The notes under the pieces: model-generated | Told to the model about the DNA's origin: nothing | Databases searched by the model: none | The model's input: the letters and a program-made list of their open reading frames with translations, nothing else | Assembly (NCBI GenBank): GCA_032718475.1 | Contig: JAUCBJ010003368.1 | Coordinates: 1-24,368 of the forward strand | Direction of reading: 5' to 3' | From: Nemertoderma westbladi | Lineage: Eukaryota > Xenacoelomorpha > Nemertodermatida > Nemertodermatidae | DNA length: 24,368 nucleotides | Position numbers and translations under genes: made by a program | Part shown: positions 10,347 to 20,393 of the stretch, piece by piece | Numbering within the stretch: the stretch's first letter is position 1 | How the letters are laid out: every line of letters begins with the position of its first letter

Positions 10347-13300
10347 GTAGGTTGGAGGTTGAATGCAACCCATCCGCTATCCGGCGTCCCTGTATGTACC
10401 GAGGTAGGTTGGAGGTTGAATGCAACCCATCCGCTATCCGGTGTCCCTGTATGTACCGAGGTAGGTTGGAGGTTGAATGCAACCCATCCGGTGTCCCTGT
10501 ACCGCGGTAGGTTGGAGGTTGAATGCAACCCATCCGCTATCCGGTGTCCCTGTACCGAGGTAGGTTGGAGGTTGAATGCAACCCATCCGCTATCCGGTGT
10601 CCCTGTATGTACCGAGGTAGGTTGGAGGTTGAATGCAACCCATCCGCTATCTGGCGTCTCTGTATGTACCGAGGTAGGTTGGAGGTTGAATGCAACCCAT
10701 CCGGCGTCCCTGTACCGAGGTAGGTTGGAGGTTGAATACAACCCATTCGCTGTCCGGCGTCCCTGTATGTACCGAGGTAGGTTGGAGGTTGAATGCAACC
10801 CATCCGCTATCCGGCGTCCCTGTATGTACCGAGGTAGGTTGGAGGTTGAATGCAACCCATCCGCTATCCGGCGTCCCTGTATGTACCGAGGTAGGTTGGA
10901 GGTTGAATGTAACCCATCCGGCGTCCCTGTACCGAGGTAGGTTGGAGGTTGAATACAACCCATTCGCTGTCCGGCGTCCCTGTATGTACCGAGGTAGGTT
11001 GGAGGTTGAATACAACCCATTCGCTATCCGGCGTCCCTGTATGTACCGAGGTAGGTTGGAGGTTGAATACAACCCATTCGCTGTCCGGCGTCCCTGTACC
11101 GAGGTAGGTTGGAGGTTGAATGCAACCCATCCGCTATCCGGCGTCCCTGTATGTACCGAGGTAGGTTGGAGGTTGAATGCAACCCATCCGGTGTCCGGCG
11201 TCCCTGTATGTACCGAGGTAGGTTGGAGGTTGAATGCAACCCATCCGCTATCCGGCGTCCCTGTATGTACCGAGGTAGGTTGGAGGTTGAATGTAACCCA
11301 TCCGGCGTCCCTGTACCGAGGTAGGTTGGAGGTTGAATACAACCCATTCGCTGTCCGGCGTCCCTGTATGTACCGAGGTAGGTTGGAGGTTGAATACAAC
11401 CCATTCGCTATCCGGCGTCCCTGTATGTACCGAGGTAGGTTGGAGGTTGAATACAACCCATTCGCTGTCCGGCGTCCCTGTACCGAGGTAGGTTGGAGGT
11501 TGAATGCAACCCATCCGCTATCCGGCGTCCCTGTATGTACCGAGGTAGGTTGGAGGTTGAATGCAACCCATCCGGTGTCCGGCGTCCCTGTATGTACCGA
11601 GGTAGGTTGGAGGTTGAATGCAACCCATCCGCTATCTGGCGTCCCTGTATGTACCGAGGTAGGTTGGAGGTTGAATGCAACCCATCCGCTATCCGGCGTC
11701 CCTGTATGTACCGAGGTAGGTTGGAGGTTGAATGCAACCCATCCGCTATCCGGCGTCCCTGTATGTACCGAGGTAGGTTGGAGGTTGAATGCAACCCATT
11801 CGCCATCCGGCGTCTCTGTATGTACCGAGGTAGGTTGGAGGTTGAATGCAACCCATCCGCTATCCGGCGTCCCTGTATGTACCGAGGTAGGTTGGAGGTT
11901 GAATGCAACCCATCCGGTGTCCCTGTACCGCGGTAGGTTGGAGGTTGAATGCAACCCATCCGCTATCCGGCGTCCCTGTACCGAGGTAGGTTGGAGGTTG
12001 AATGCAACCCATCCGCTATCTGGCGTCTCTGTATGTACCGAGGTAGGTTGGAGGTTGAATGCAACCCATCCGCTATCCGGCGTCCCTGTATGTACCGAGG
12101 TAGGTTGGAGGTTGAATGCAACCCATCCGCTATCCGGCGTCCCTGTATGTACCGAGGTAGGTTGGAGGTTGAATGCAACCCATTCGCCATCCGGCGTCTC
12201 TGTATGTACCGAGGTAGGTTGGAGGTTGAATGCAACCCATCCGCTATCCGGCGTCCCTGTATGTACCGAGGTAGGTTGGAGGTTGAATGCAACCCATCCG
12301 CTATCCGGCGTCCCTGTACCGAGGTAGGTTGGAGGTTGAATGCAACCCATCCGCTATCCGGTGTCCCTGTATGTACCGAGGTAGGTTGGAGGTTGAATGC
12401 AACCCATCCGCTATCCGGCGTCCCTGTATGTACCGAGGTAGGTTGGAGGTTGAATGCAACCCATCCGCTATCCGGCGTCCCTGTATGTACCGAGGTAGGT
12501 TGGAGGTTGAATGCAACCCATCCGCTATCCGGCGTCCCTGTATGTACCGAGGTAGGTTGGAGGTTGAATGCAACCCATCCGCTATCCGGCGTCCCTGTAT
12601 GTACCGAGGTAGGTTGGAGGTTGAATGCAACCCATCCGCTATCCGGCGTCCCTGTATGTACCGAGGTAGGTTGGAGGTTGAATGCAACCCATCCGCTATC
12701 CGGCGTCCCTGTACCGAGGTAGGTTGGAGGTTGAATGCAACCCATCAGCTATCCGGCGTCCCTGTATGTACCGAGGTAGGTTGGAGGTTGAATGCAACCC
12801 ATCCGCTATCCGGTGTCCCTGTACCGAGGTAGGTTGGAGGTTGAATGCAACCCATCCGCTATCCGGCGTCCCTGTATGTACCGAGGTAGGTTGGAGGTTG
12901 AATGCAACCCATTCGCCATCCGGCGTCTCTGTATGTACCGAGGTAGGTTGGAGGTTGAATGCAACCCATCCGCTATCCGGCGTCCCTGTATGTACCGAGG
13001 TAGGTTGGAGGTTGAATGCAACCCATCCGCTATCCGGCGTCCCTGTACCGAGGTAGGTTGGAGGTTGAATGCAACCCATCCGCTATCCGGCGTCCCTGTA
13101 TGTACCGAGGTAGGTTGGAGGTTGAATGCAACCCATCCGCTATCCGGTGTCCCTGTATGTACCGAGGTAGGTTGGAGGTTGAATGCAACCCATCCGCTAT
13201 CCGACGTCCCTGTATGTACCGAGGTAGGTTGGAGGTTGAATGCAACCCATCCGCTATCCGGCGTCCCTGTATGTACCGAGGTAGGTTGGAGGTTGAATGC

Positions 13301-13745
13301 AACCCATCCGCTATCCGGCGTCCCTGTATGTACCGAGGTAGGTTGGAGGTTGAATGCAACCCATCCGCTATCCGGCGTCCCTGTATGTACCGAGGTAGGT
13401 TGGAGGTTGAATGCAACCCATCCGCTATCTGGCGTCTCTGTATGTACCGAGGTAGGTTGGAGGTTGAATGCAACCCATCCGCTATCCGGCGTCCCTGTAT
13501 GTACCGAGGTAGGTTGGAGGTTGAATGCAACCCATCCGCTAGCTGGCGTCTCTGTATGTACCGAGGTAGGTTGGAGGTTGAATGCAACCCATCCGCTATC
13601 CGGCGTCCCTGTATGTACCGAGGTAGGTTGGAGGTTGAATGCAACCCATCCGCTATCTGGCGTCTCTGTATGTACCGAGGTAGGTTGGAGGTTGAATGCA
13701 ACCCATCCGCTATCCGGCGTCTCTGTATGTACCGAGGTAGGTTGG
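10330..13745. repeat. ~57-bp minisatellite made from the exon 2 / intron 2 junction, about 62 units
   Basis: The first unit begins inside exon 2 with GGCGTCCCTGTACCGAG and runs on through the real donor, GTAGGTTGGAGGTTGAATGC. Nearly every later unit repeats this: GGCGTCCCTGTA, an optional TGTA, CCGAG, GTAGGTTGG. Unit lengths are 57 bp (with TGTA), 53 bp (without) and shorter forms lacking CTATCCG. I counted about 62 CCGAGGTAGG or CCGCGGTAGG sites. A 384-bp block is duplicated (compare 10907 with 11291). The array fills intron 2 (10347-13781) except for its last 36 bases. Long ORFs on both strands follow from 57 being divisible by three and are not genes. Confidence 0.95.
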
Positions 13746-13781
13746 CACATCCCTTTTTATTGGGCTGTTGTACATTTACAG

Positions 13782-13950
13782 GGGTAGTGTTGCGGCCACT
13801 TCGGAGGAAGCCTACTCAATCGCTAAAGATCTCGATGCTGAGGATTATATCGTTAAGGCCCAAGTACTCGCTGGTGGGAGGGGCAAAGGGAAGTTCGAGA
13901 CAGGCCTCAGAGGGGGAGTTCAGCTGGTCTTCTCTCCGGAGGAAGTCAAG
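13782..13950 (+). CDS. SUCLA2: SUCLA2-like exon 3: ATP-grasp glycine-rich loop
   Basis: Acceptor ACATTTACAG ends at 13781; donor GTATAT starts at 13951. One base completes the split Arg codon, then 56 codons follow in phase. The peptide holds the nucleotide-binding loop [13 protein letters not shown] of succinyl-CoA ligase beta subunits and ends VFSPEEVK. Human SUCLA2 has the nearly identical [14 protein letters not shown] and VFSPEEAK, while the GDP-forming SUCLG2 has [14 protein letters not shown] and then different residues, so the ADP-forming paralogue is the better match. The enzyme is the beta half of the matrix heterodimer that makes ATP from succinyl-CoA. The exon is flanked by minisatellites 36 bp upstream and 8 bp downstream. 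Confidence 0.95.
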
Positions 13951-13958
13951 GTATATAT

Positions 13959-16450
13959 GTGAGTCCTAGGCTAGGTAGGTCGGTGCTAGTCTAGATTGGT
14001 GGATGCTAGACTAGGTATTTGAGTGCTAGAATAGGTATGTGGGTGCTAGACTAGGTTGATGGGTGTTAGACTAGGTAGGTGGGTGCTATACTAGGTAGGT
14101 GGGTTCTATACTAGGTTGGTTGGTGCTAGGCTAGGTAGGTCGGTGCTAGTCTAGGCTGGTGGATTCTAGACTAGGTATTTGAGTGCTAGACTAGGTATGT
14201 GGGTGCTAGACTAGGTTGGTGGGTGCTAGACCTGTTACTGTTAGGTGGGTGCTAGACTAGATTGGTGGGTGCTAGACTAGGTTGGTGGTTGCTAGACTAG
14301 GTTGGTGGTTGCTAGACTAGGTTGGTGGTTGCTAGACTAGGTTGGTGGGTGCTAGTCTAGGTAGGTTGGTGCCAGACTAGGTATTTGAGTGTTATACTAG
14401 GTAGGTGGGTGCTAGACTAGCTTGGTGGGTGCTAGACTAGGTGGGTGGGTGCTAGAATAGACTAAGTAGGTTGGTGACAGACTAGGTATTTGAGTAGACT
14501 AGGTAGGTGGGTGCTAGACTAGCTTGGTGGGTGCTAGACTAGGTGGGTGGGTGCTAGACTAAGTAGGTTGGTGATAGACTAGGTATTTGAGTGCTAGAAT
14601 AGGTAGGTGGGTGCTAGACTAGGTTGGTGGGTGCTAGACTAAGTAGGTTGGTGATAGACTAGGTATTTGAGTGCTAGACTAGGACGGTGGGTGCTAGACT
14701 AGGTGGGTGGGTGCTAGACTAGGTGGGTGGGTGCTAGAATAAGTAGGTTGGTGATAGACTAGGTATTCGAGTAGACTAGGTAGGTGGGTGCTAGACTAGG
14801 TTGGTGGGTGCTAGACTAGGTTAGTGAGTGCTAGACGAAGTAGGTTGTTGACAGACTAGGTATTTGATGGCTAGACTATGTAGGTGGGTGCTAGACTAGG
14901 TTGGTGGGTTCTACACTAGGTAGGTGGGTGCTAGATTAGGTTGGTGGGTGCTAGACTAGGTTGTTGCGTGCTAGACTAGGTTGTTTGGTGCCAGACTAGG
15001 TATTTGAGTGATAGAATATGTAGATGGGTGCTAGACTAGGTTGGTGGGTGCTAGGCATGGTAGGTGGGTTCTAGACTAGGTTGGTGAAAGCTTGACTAGG
15101 TTTGTGGGTGCTAGACTAGGTTGGTGGGTGCTAGACTAGGTAGGTGGTTGCTAGACTAGGTTGGTGGGTGCTAGACTAGGTAGGTTGGTGACAGACTAGG
15201 TATTTGAGTAGACCAGGTAGGTGGGTGCTAGACTAGGTTGGTGGGTGCTAGACTAGGTTGGTGGGTGCTAGACTAAGTAGGTTGGTGATAGACTAGGTAT
15301 TTGAGTAGACCAGGTAGGTGGGTGCTAGACTAGGTTGGTGGGTGCTAGACAAGGTTGGTGAGTGCTAGACTAAGTAGGTTGGTGCTAGACTAGCTTGGTG
15401 GGTGCTAGACTAGCTGGTGGGTGCTAGACTAGGTGGGCGGGTGCTAGACTAAGTAGGTTGGTGGCAGACTAGGTATTTGAGTGCTAGACTAGGAAGGATG
15501 GTGCTAGACTAGCTTGGTGGGTGCTAGACTAGGTGGATGGGCACTAGACTAGGTGGGTGGGTGCTAGACTAGGTTGGTGGTTGCTAGACTAGGTTGGTGG
15601 GTGCTAGACTAGGTAGGTTGGTGACAGACTAGGTATTTGAGTAGACCAGGTAGGTGGGTGCTAGACTAGGTTGGTGGGTGCTAGACTAGGTTGGTGGGTG
15701 CTAGACTAAGTAGGTTGGTGATAGACTAGGTATTTGAGTAGACCAGGTAGGTGGGTGCTAGACTAGGTTGGTGGGTGCTAGACAAGGTTGGTGAGTGCTA
15801 GACTAAGTAGGTTGGTGCTAGACTAGCTTGGTGGGTGCTAGACTAGGTTGGTGGGTGCTAGACAAGGTTGGTGAGTGCTAGACTAAGTAGGTTGGTGCTA
15901 GACTAGCTTGGTGGGTGCTAGACTAGCTGGTGGGTGCTAGACTAGGTGGGCGGGTGCTAGACTAAGTAGGTTGGTGGCAGACTAGGTATTTGAGTGCTAG
16001 ACTAGGAAGGATGGTGCTAGACTAGCTTGGTGGGTGCTAGACTAGGTGGATGGGCACTAGACTAGGTGGGTGGGTGCTAGAATAAGTATGTTGGTGACAG
16101 ACTAGGTATTTGAGTAGACTAGGTGGGTGGGTGCTAGACTAGGTGGGTGGGTGCTAGACTAGGTTGGTGAGTGGTAGACTAAGTAGGTTGATGACAGACT
16201 AGGTGTTTGAGTGCTAGACTAGGTGGGTGGGTGCTAGACTAGGTTGGTGGGTGCTAGACTAGGTTGGTGAGTGGTAGACTAAGTATGTTGGTGACAGACT
16301 AGGTATTTGAGTGCTAGACTAGGTAGGTGGGTGCTAGACTAGGTTGGTGGGTTCTACACTAGGTAGGTGGGTGCTAGATTAGGTTGGTGGGTGCTGGACT
16401 AGGTTGGTGGGTGCTAGACTTGGTAGCTTGGTGCTAATCTAGGGTGGTAG
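13959..16450. repeat. ~20-bp minisatellite in SUCLA2 intron 3, about 124 units
   Basis: Units of the form GTGCTAGACTAGGTTGGTGG repeat for about 2.5 kb. Variants include TAGGTAGGTGG, TAAGTAGGTTGGTGACAG and TAGGTATTTGAG. The array starts 9 bp after the exon 3 donor. It contains a 433-bp higher-order duplication (15181 against 15614) with an extra 80-bp internal duplication in the second copy near 15840-15920. CTAGACTAG is a near-palindrome in most units. Stops (TAG) occur in every unit, so there is no coding potential on the plus strand. Confidence 0.95.
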
Positions 16451-17103
16451 ATGTTATATTTGGTAGTCAAAATAGTATCATAATATTACATATAAACTCC
16501 AAGTAGTAATCTAAAACTTTATTTATAACATATTATTCTGTAATCATATAATGTATTTTATTCGAAAATTGAATATTATGTATATCTGTAGGTAGAGAAG
16601 AAGGGTGTATATAATGTAGAACTTTTTACGGCGGGTGAGAATTGTTTTTACGACGTGTCGGATTTCAGTATCGTCTATAGGACACAGGATTTTATGAGTT
16701 AGGCCATGGACTACTACATACATAGTGTACTGACTCTATATTTAGTATTCCGTTGTTAGGCCCATTAGTCACCATTACCGGTACAACAAGTACGTGTATG
16801 TCAGTCACCACTTACTTTAATTTTACAGGCTATTTGCAAACTGTACCGGTGCAACTGTATTCCTATATCATCCCACACCACATACCGTTTATAATCATAA
16901 ACGTCATTACCGCTATGTCGAAAGAATGTGTTAGCGATGTACAGGAATGAATTACCGGTACCTGTACAAGTAGACACTCTTTGGTGTATTGGAATTTCGT
17001 TTTAATAAATATTTCCATTTTCGAATAAAATTTACCTCGAATTTATAAAGCCTCTCACTGTAATCTTATGAAGTAATGAAGTGTAACATTATAATACTTG
17101 CAG
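16451..17103 (+). other. Non-repetitive end of SUCLA2 intron 3
   Basis: AT-rich intronic sequence with scattered TACCGGTA motifs. It ends TAATACTTGCAG, the acceptor of exon 4. A 65-codon ORF at 16753-16950 has no recognisable features. Confidence 0.6.
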
Positions 17104-17240
17104 AACATATCTAGTCGCATGTTAGGATCGAAGTTAATTACAAAACAAACTGGATCAAAAGGTCGTCTCTGCAGCAATGTATTCGTATGTGAACGTCTGT
17201 ACTCGAAAAGGGAATTCTACTTTGCGATTACAATGGACAG
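17104..17240 (+). CDS. SUCLA2: SUCLA2-like exon 4: ATP-grasp domain
   Basis: Acceptor TTGCAG ends at 17103; donor GTACGG starts at 17241. The 45 codons plus AG read [20 protein letters not shown], then [20 protein letters not shown] and AITMD. Human SUCLA2 has [20 protein letters not shown] followed by [20 protein letters not shown] at the same place, so assignment is firm. Entry is phase 0 (matching exon 3) and exit phase 2 (matching exon 5). Intron 4 that follows is an ordinary 402 bp, unlike the repeat-filled introns before it. Confidence 0.93.
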
Positions 17241-17642
17241 GTACGGAATTCTCCACTTACTGCCACAGGGATATTATTATAACTTTATTCGCTTACTTTT
17301 GGGAATACTGTATTGTTTCAGTATTGTGATACAGCTTATAATTAGATCATACCGGTCCGTTATACCAGTAGGCCAACGTTATTGGGAAGATGTCAAACTG
17401 AAGTTAAATAAACGTTGCTGTATATAAAATTTACTTAATATTCCCCACTCGAGCCATCGTAAAATAGATTACATTTAATTGAAACAATTTGTGTAGAACC
17501 AACGTAAACGATACACATTACTGAATATAGTGACAAATCAATCTATTGTATTTATGTAGTCCAAAAAATTTAGACTTTGCAAGTGGTTGGCGTTTGCGAC
17601 AGCTATAGTAAACCAGCTGGTTGTATTGGGTAATTATTGCAG

Positions 17643-17755
17643 GAGTTTTAACGGACCTGTTATCATCGCATCTAGTCGAGGAGGTATGGACATAGAATCA
17701 GTTGCGGCAGAGGAGCCGGAAGCTATACTAAAGGAACCCATTGATATTATTACAG
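17643..17755 (+). CDS. SUCLA2: SUCLA2-like exon 5: ATP-grasp domain; last exon found in the window
   Basis: Acceptor ATTATTGCAG ends at 17642; donor GTTAGT starts at 17756. One base completes the Arg codon (AG|G). The 37 codons that follow read [20 protein letters not shown] and [17 protein letters not shown], against human [20 protein letters not shown] and AAESPEAIIKEPIDIEE. A final G begins a Gly codon, as in human DIEEG. Together exons 1-5 give about 190 residues of a protein usually about 430-460 long. The exons for the rest of the ATP-grasp fold and the CoA-ligase domain are not seen up to 24368. Confidence 0.93.
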
Positions 17756-18179
17756 GTTAGTAGCTAGCTGACCACGCCCCCAGTACACCGCGCACGCACA
17801 CTATACTATCTCACACATTTACATAACTGTGGGGCGAGCCACGAAGCCGCTGAACCTTAGCATACAGTGTAGTGCGACCAGTGTCCTCATTTGCCTCATA
17901 ACTTTTTAGTCGGCGATGTTTATTTTCGCTTTCACAATGTCGGTACTATTGTTTGAAGAAAATATTGAGATTCAACAATCATCGACAGAGGTTCATTATA
18001 ATTCCAGTGATTATTATGATGACAATTTGTTTTAGAGTTCTGTAAACATTGATTCAGTTGAGATGAGTAGGGGAACTGAATGGAATAAAATGTTAGATAT
18101 TTGAGAAGGAAGCCATGATCCTACTTTAGGTTTGATCAATATTTATGTTCCAAGGGAATAGTTTAATCTCATAAACGAT
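17756..18179 (+). other. Start of SUCLA2 intron 5
   Basis: No exon seen. It contains TGTGGGGCGAGCCACG at 17828-17843, a 16-mer repeated exactly at 19897-19912, so the two copies bracket the Gypsy fragment. They diverge straight after 16 bp, so I do not call them LTRs. Confidence 0.5.
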
Positions 18180-19030
18180 CATTAGCCCTTAGGGTCATCA
18201 TTTGTCAAAGATGCACTGGATGATCTTTCTCCTCCTATTTATTATATTCATAACGGACACCAGGGGATTGTGAAATGTAAAAGGAGAGCCAAAGAATCAG
18301 TTTGGTGGCCGGGAATAGGCAGATTTATAGAAGTACGACGATGTCTAAGGTACATAGAAGCAAATAAAGGCATGTGGAGCCGATGATATTTACTCATTTC
18401 CAAAGAGATATTAATTATTGTGTTATTTAATAAATAATAATCGATTGTTTTTCTCGATATGTTGAGGTAACAACGCTTAAAAATATACAAGATATGACGG
18501 TCGTGGTCAACACTGCAGTGTATTTGCTAGACATGGAATTACAGTAGATTCTGTTTCTTATAATGGGTCACAATAATTAATATACGTCGGGCATATTTAA
18601 CAAAAGTGCTAGTTTATGAATTCTACAATTCCACATCGTCTCCAAAGTACGCTCAGGCAAATGGAAAATAAGAATGTTCAGTAGAAACAGTTAAGAACAT
18701 AATATTTAGAAGGTCACACGAGCAGGGTGTTAATTTAGTACTTAAGTCATATAGGTCAACTCCTTTGTCAAATGGATATAGGGATATAGCCCAGCAGAAC
18801 TCTTCTTTAGGTGGCAAATACGAACTATTTTGCCGCAGATTCCCAGTACAACAATGCGGTTGATATTTTTCGCTACGGAGAGCATTATCATATTGTCTTA
18901 TTTACATTGTATATTTAATACACAGCGTCACTCACCCCACAACAATTCACTTATTATTAACAATTAATTGTGGATCATCAGAAGCGTCAACGTTACGAGT
19001 TAGAGGATAAAGTGGTGAAGGGGGGTTGCT
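18180..19030 (+). pseudogene. Decayed Ty3/Gypsy retrotransposon integrase fragment
   Basis: Pieces of a Ty3/Gypsy integrase follow one another on the plus strand but in shifting frames. They are the zinc-binding region ([10 protein letters not shown] then SVWWPG, from 18246), a core start DCFSRYVEVTTL (from 18443), a target-binding stretch STSSPKYAQANGK then a TAA stop (about 18630-18665), YRSTPL (about 18755) and GYSPAEL (about 18780-18805). The second catalytic Asp lies in a SYNG context where the family has SDNG. There are several frameshifts and stops and a small duplication around GGATATAG near 18775. It is non-functional. No reverse transcriptase, gag or confident LTRs were found. Confidence 0.85.
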
Positions 19031-20393
19031 ATCTATTATGGTAACTACCATGTAAAGAGACCAGCTCAGTATTATATTATTATTATCTAAGTAACGTATT
19101 GTTTTATACCAACTTAATACTTAACATATTACTTAACCAGCTTAATAATGTGTGTGGGAACCATATTTTCCTTTTAACGTTATCGGTCAGTTTAAATTTT
19201 CGTCATTCGAAATAGGCGTTGTCTAGTGTGAAACTTTTATCGTGATTTGCAGTGATTGGACTGACAGAAATTCGGGCGGTCGAAATCTATTTGTTCCGCA
19301 CTAAACTAAAGCTCTCTGACTTTGTGGCTAAACTGCCACACCAGCTACAAAGATGAATTCTACTGCTAACTAAAAGCCTGCCTGCCCTGGGAACCGTCAA
19401 TATGAGTAGCAGATGGGGTCATAAAGGAAGTACTTCAGTTCCCATAGATGCTGTTGTACTGGGCTGTACATATATCAGTTGTGGCGTCACGTTGCAACTC
19501 CCACAATATTAAATACATCCAACCCAACCCTTCTTACTAATCATATAGTTAGTAAGTCAGTTTATTAATATATAATAATAAAATTGTAATAGATTGAAAT
19601 ACTAGTTTAATATTGTATGACGAGATATCGTACTTTTGGATAATATCGTACTTTTCGATATTACAGTTTCATTGTCTTAGTTATTGAAATTTCAATTTAG
19701 ATTATTGCCAATTTAATTAAGTGAGCGAATAGCATTATAATAATGGGAAACTAAACCAGTTACATCATCATTGTGTGAAATAAAGTAGCACCACAATGTT
19801 ATGATCAGAATGTCCTCCACATTCCTCTAAATTATATCATATTATTTTAGATTTTGTGGAATATCTTAAATTAAAAAAGGGTATCTTAACCTCAGCTGTG
19901 GGGCGAGCCACGCAGTCAGGGCGAGCCACAGTCAGGTATGTATGTATAGTGTTATACTGTAACTGTAAGTATCCCCGTCTAGTGTGTTGGTGTATTTCTC
20001 TATGTGTATCCATGTATTATCTCTACATCTGTATGTTGGTATTGTTTTTTCTACTGGTACGTTACAGACAGGTACATTTGTGACCTGTCCATTCCAAGTC
20101 CACTGTCCTGTAGGCCTACTTATATTCCTGTATTCTAATAGGCCTATTTATTTATGCTGACGACTGCTCCTGAAATAGGATAATAAATCTGTGCAAAATT
20201 AATTCATTATTACCGGTATCTAATTTATTGGACTTTGTACAGTCTGACAGTAGTATACAGCTGTACAGGAAAACTGTTAAAACTATATAGGCCTACGATA
20301 CCGGTATTTAATATACTCTAAGGCAGTAAGGGCTACCGATATGCCATTTCATTCAGCATTGCCCTAACCCAGTAACCATACCGAGTATTTCAT
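19031..20393. other. Gene-free stretch between the Gypsy fragment and the transporter gene
   Basis: AT-rich DNA with no recognisable exon. It holds the second TGTGGGGCGAGCCACG copy (19897-19912), followed by a partial direct repeat GGCGAGCCACAGTCAGG, and AGGCCTA motifs at about 20113, 20142 and 20289. A TATATA at about 20285 lies some 110 bp before the transporter's first ATG and could be promoter-related. Confidence 0.5.

Noticed and set aside
13768-13962. 64-codon ORF as an independent small gene
   Set aside because: It is SUCLA2 exon 3 with a few intronic codons at each end.
10196-13969. ORFs of up to 567 residues on both strands in the 57-bp array
   Set aside because: Both strands are open for the same reason (57 = 3 x 19); the DNA is intron 2 of SUCLA2 by splice phase and homology of the flanking exons.
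16753-17427. Plus-strand ORFs of 65 and 109 codons taken as separate genes
   Set aside because: The first is intronic with no features; the second is SUCLA2 exon 4 read through into intron 4.
13782-17755. Assignment to SUCLG2 (GDP-forming beta subunit)
   Set aside because: [32 protein letters not shown] and [14 protein letters not shown] all match SUCLA2 better than SUCLG2.
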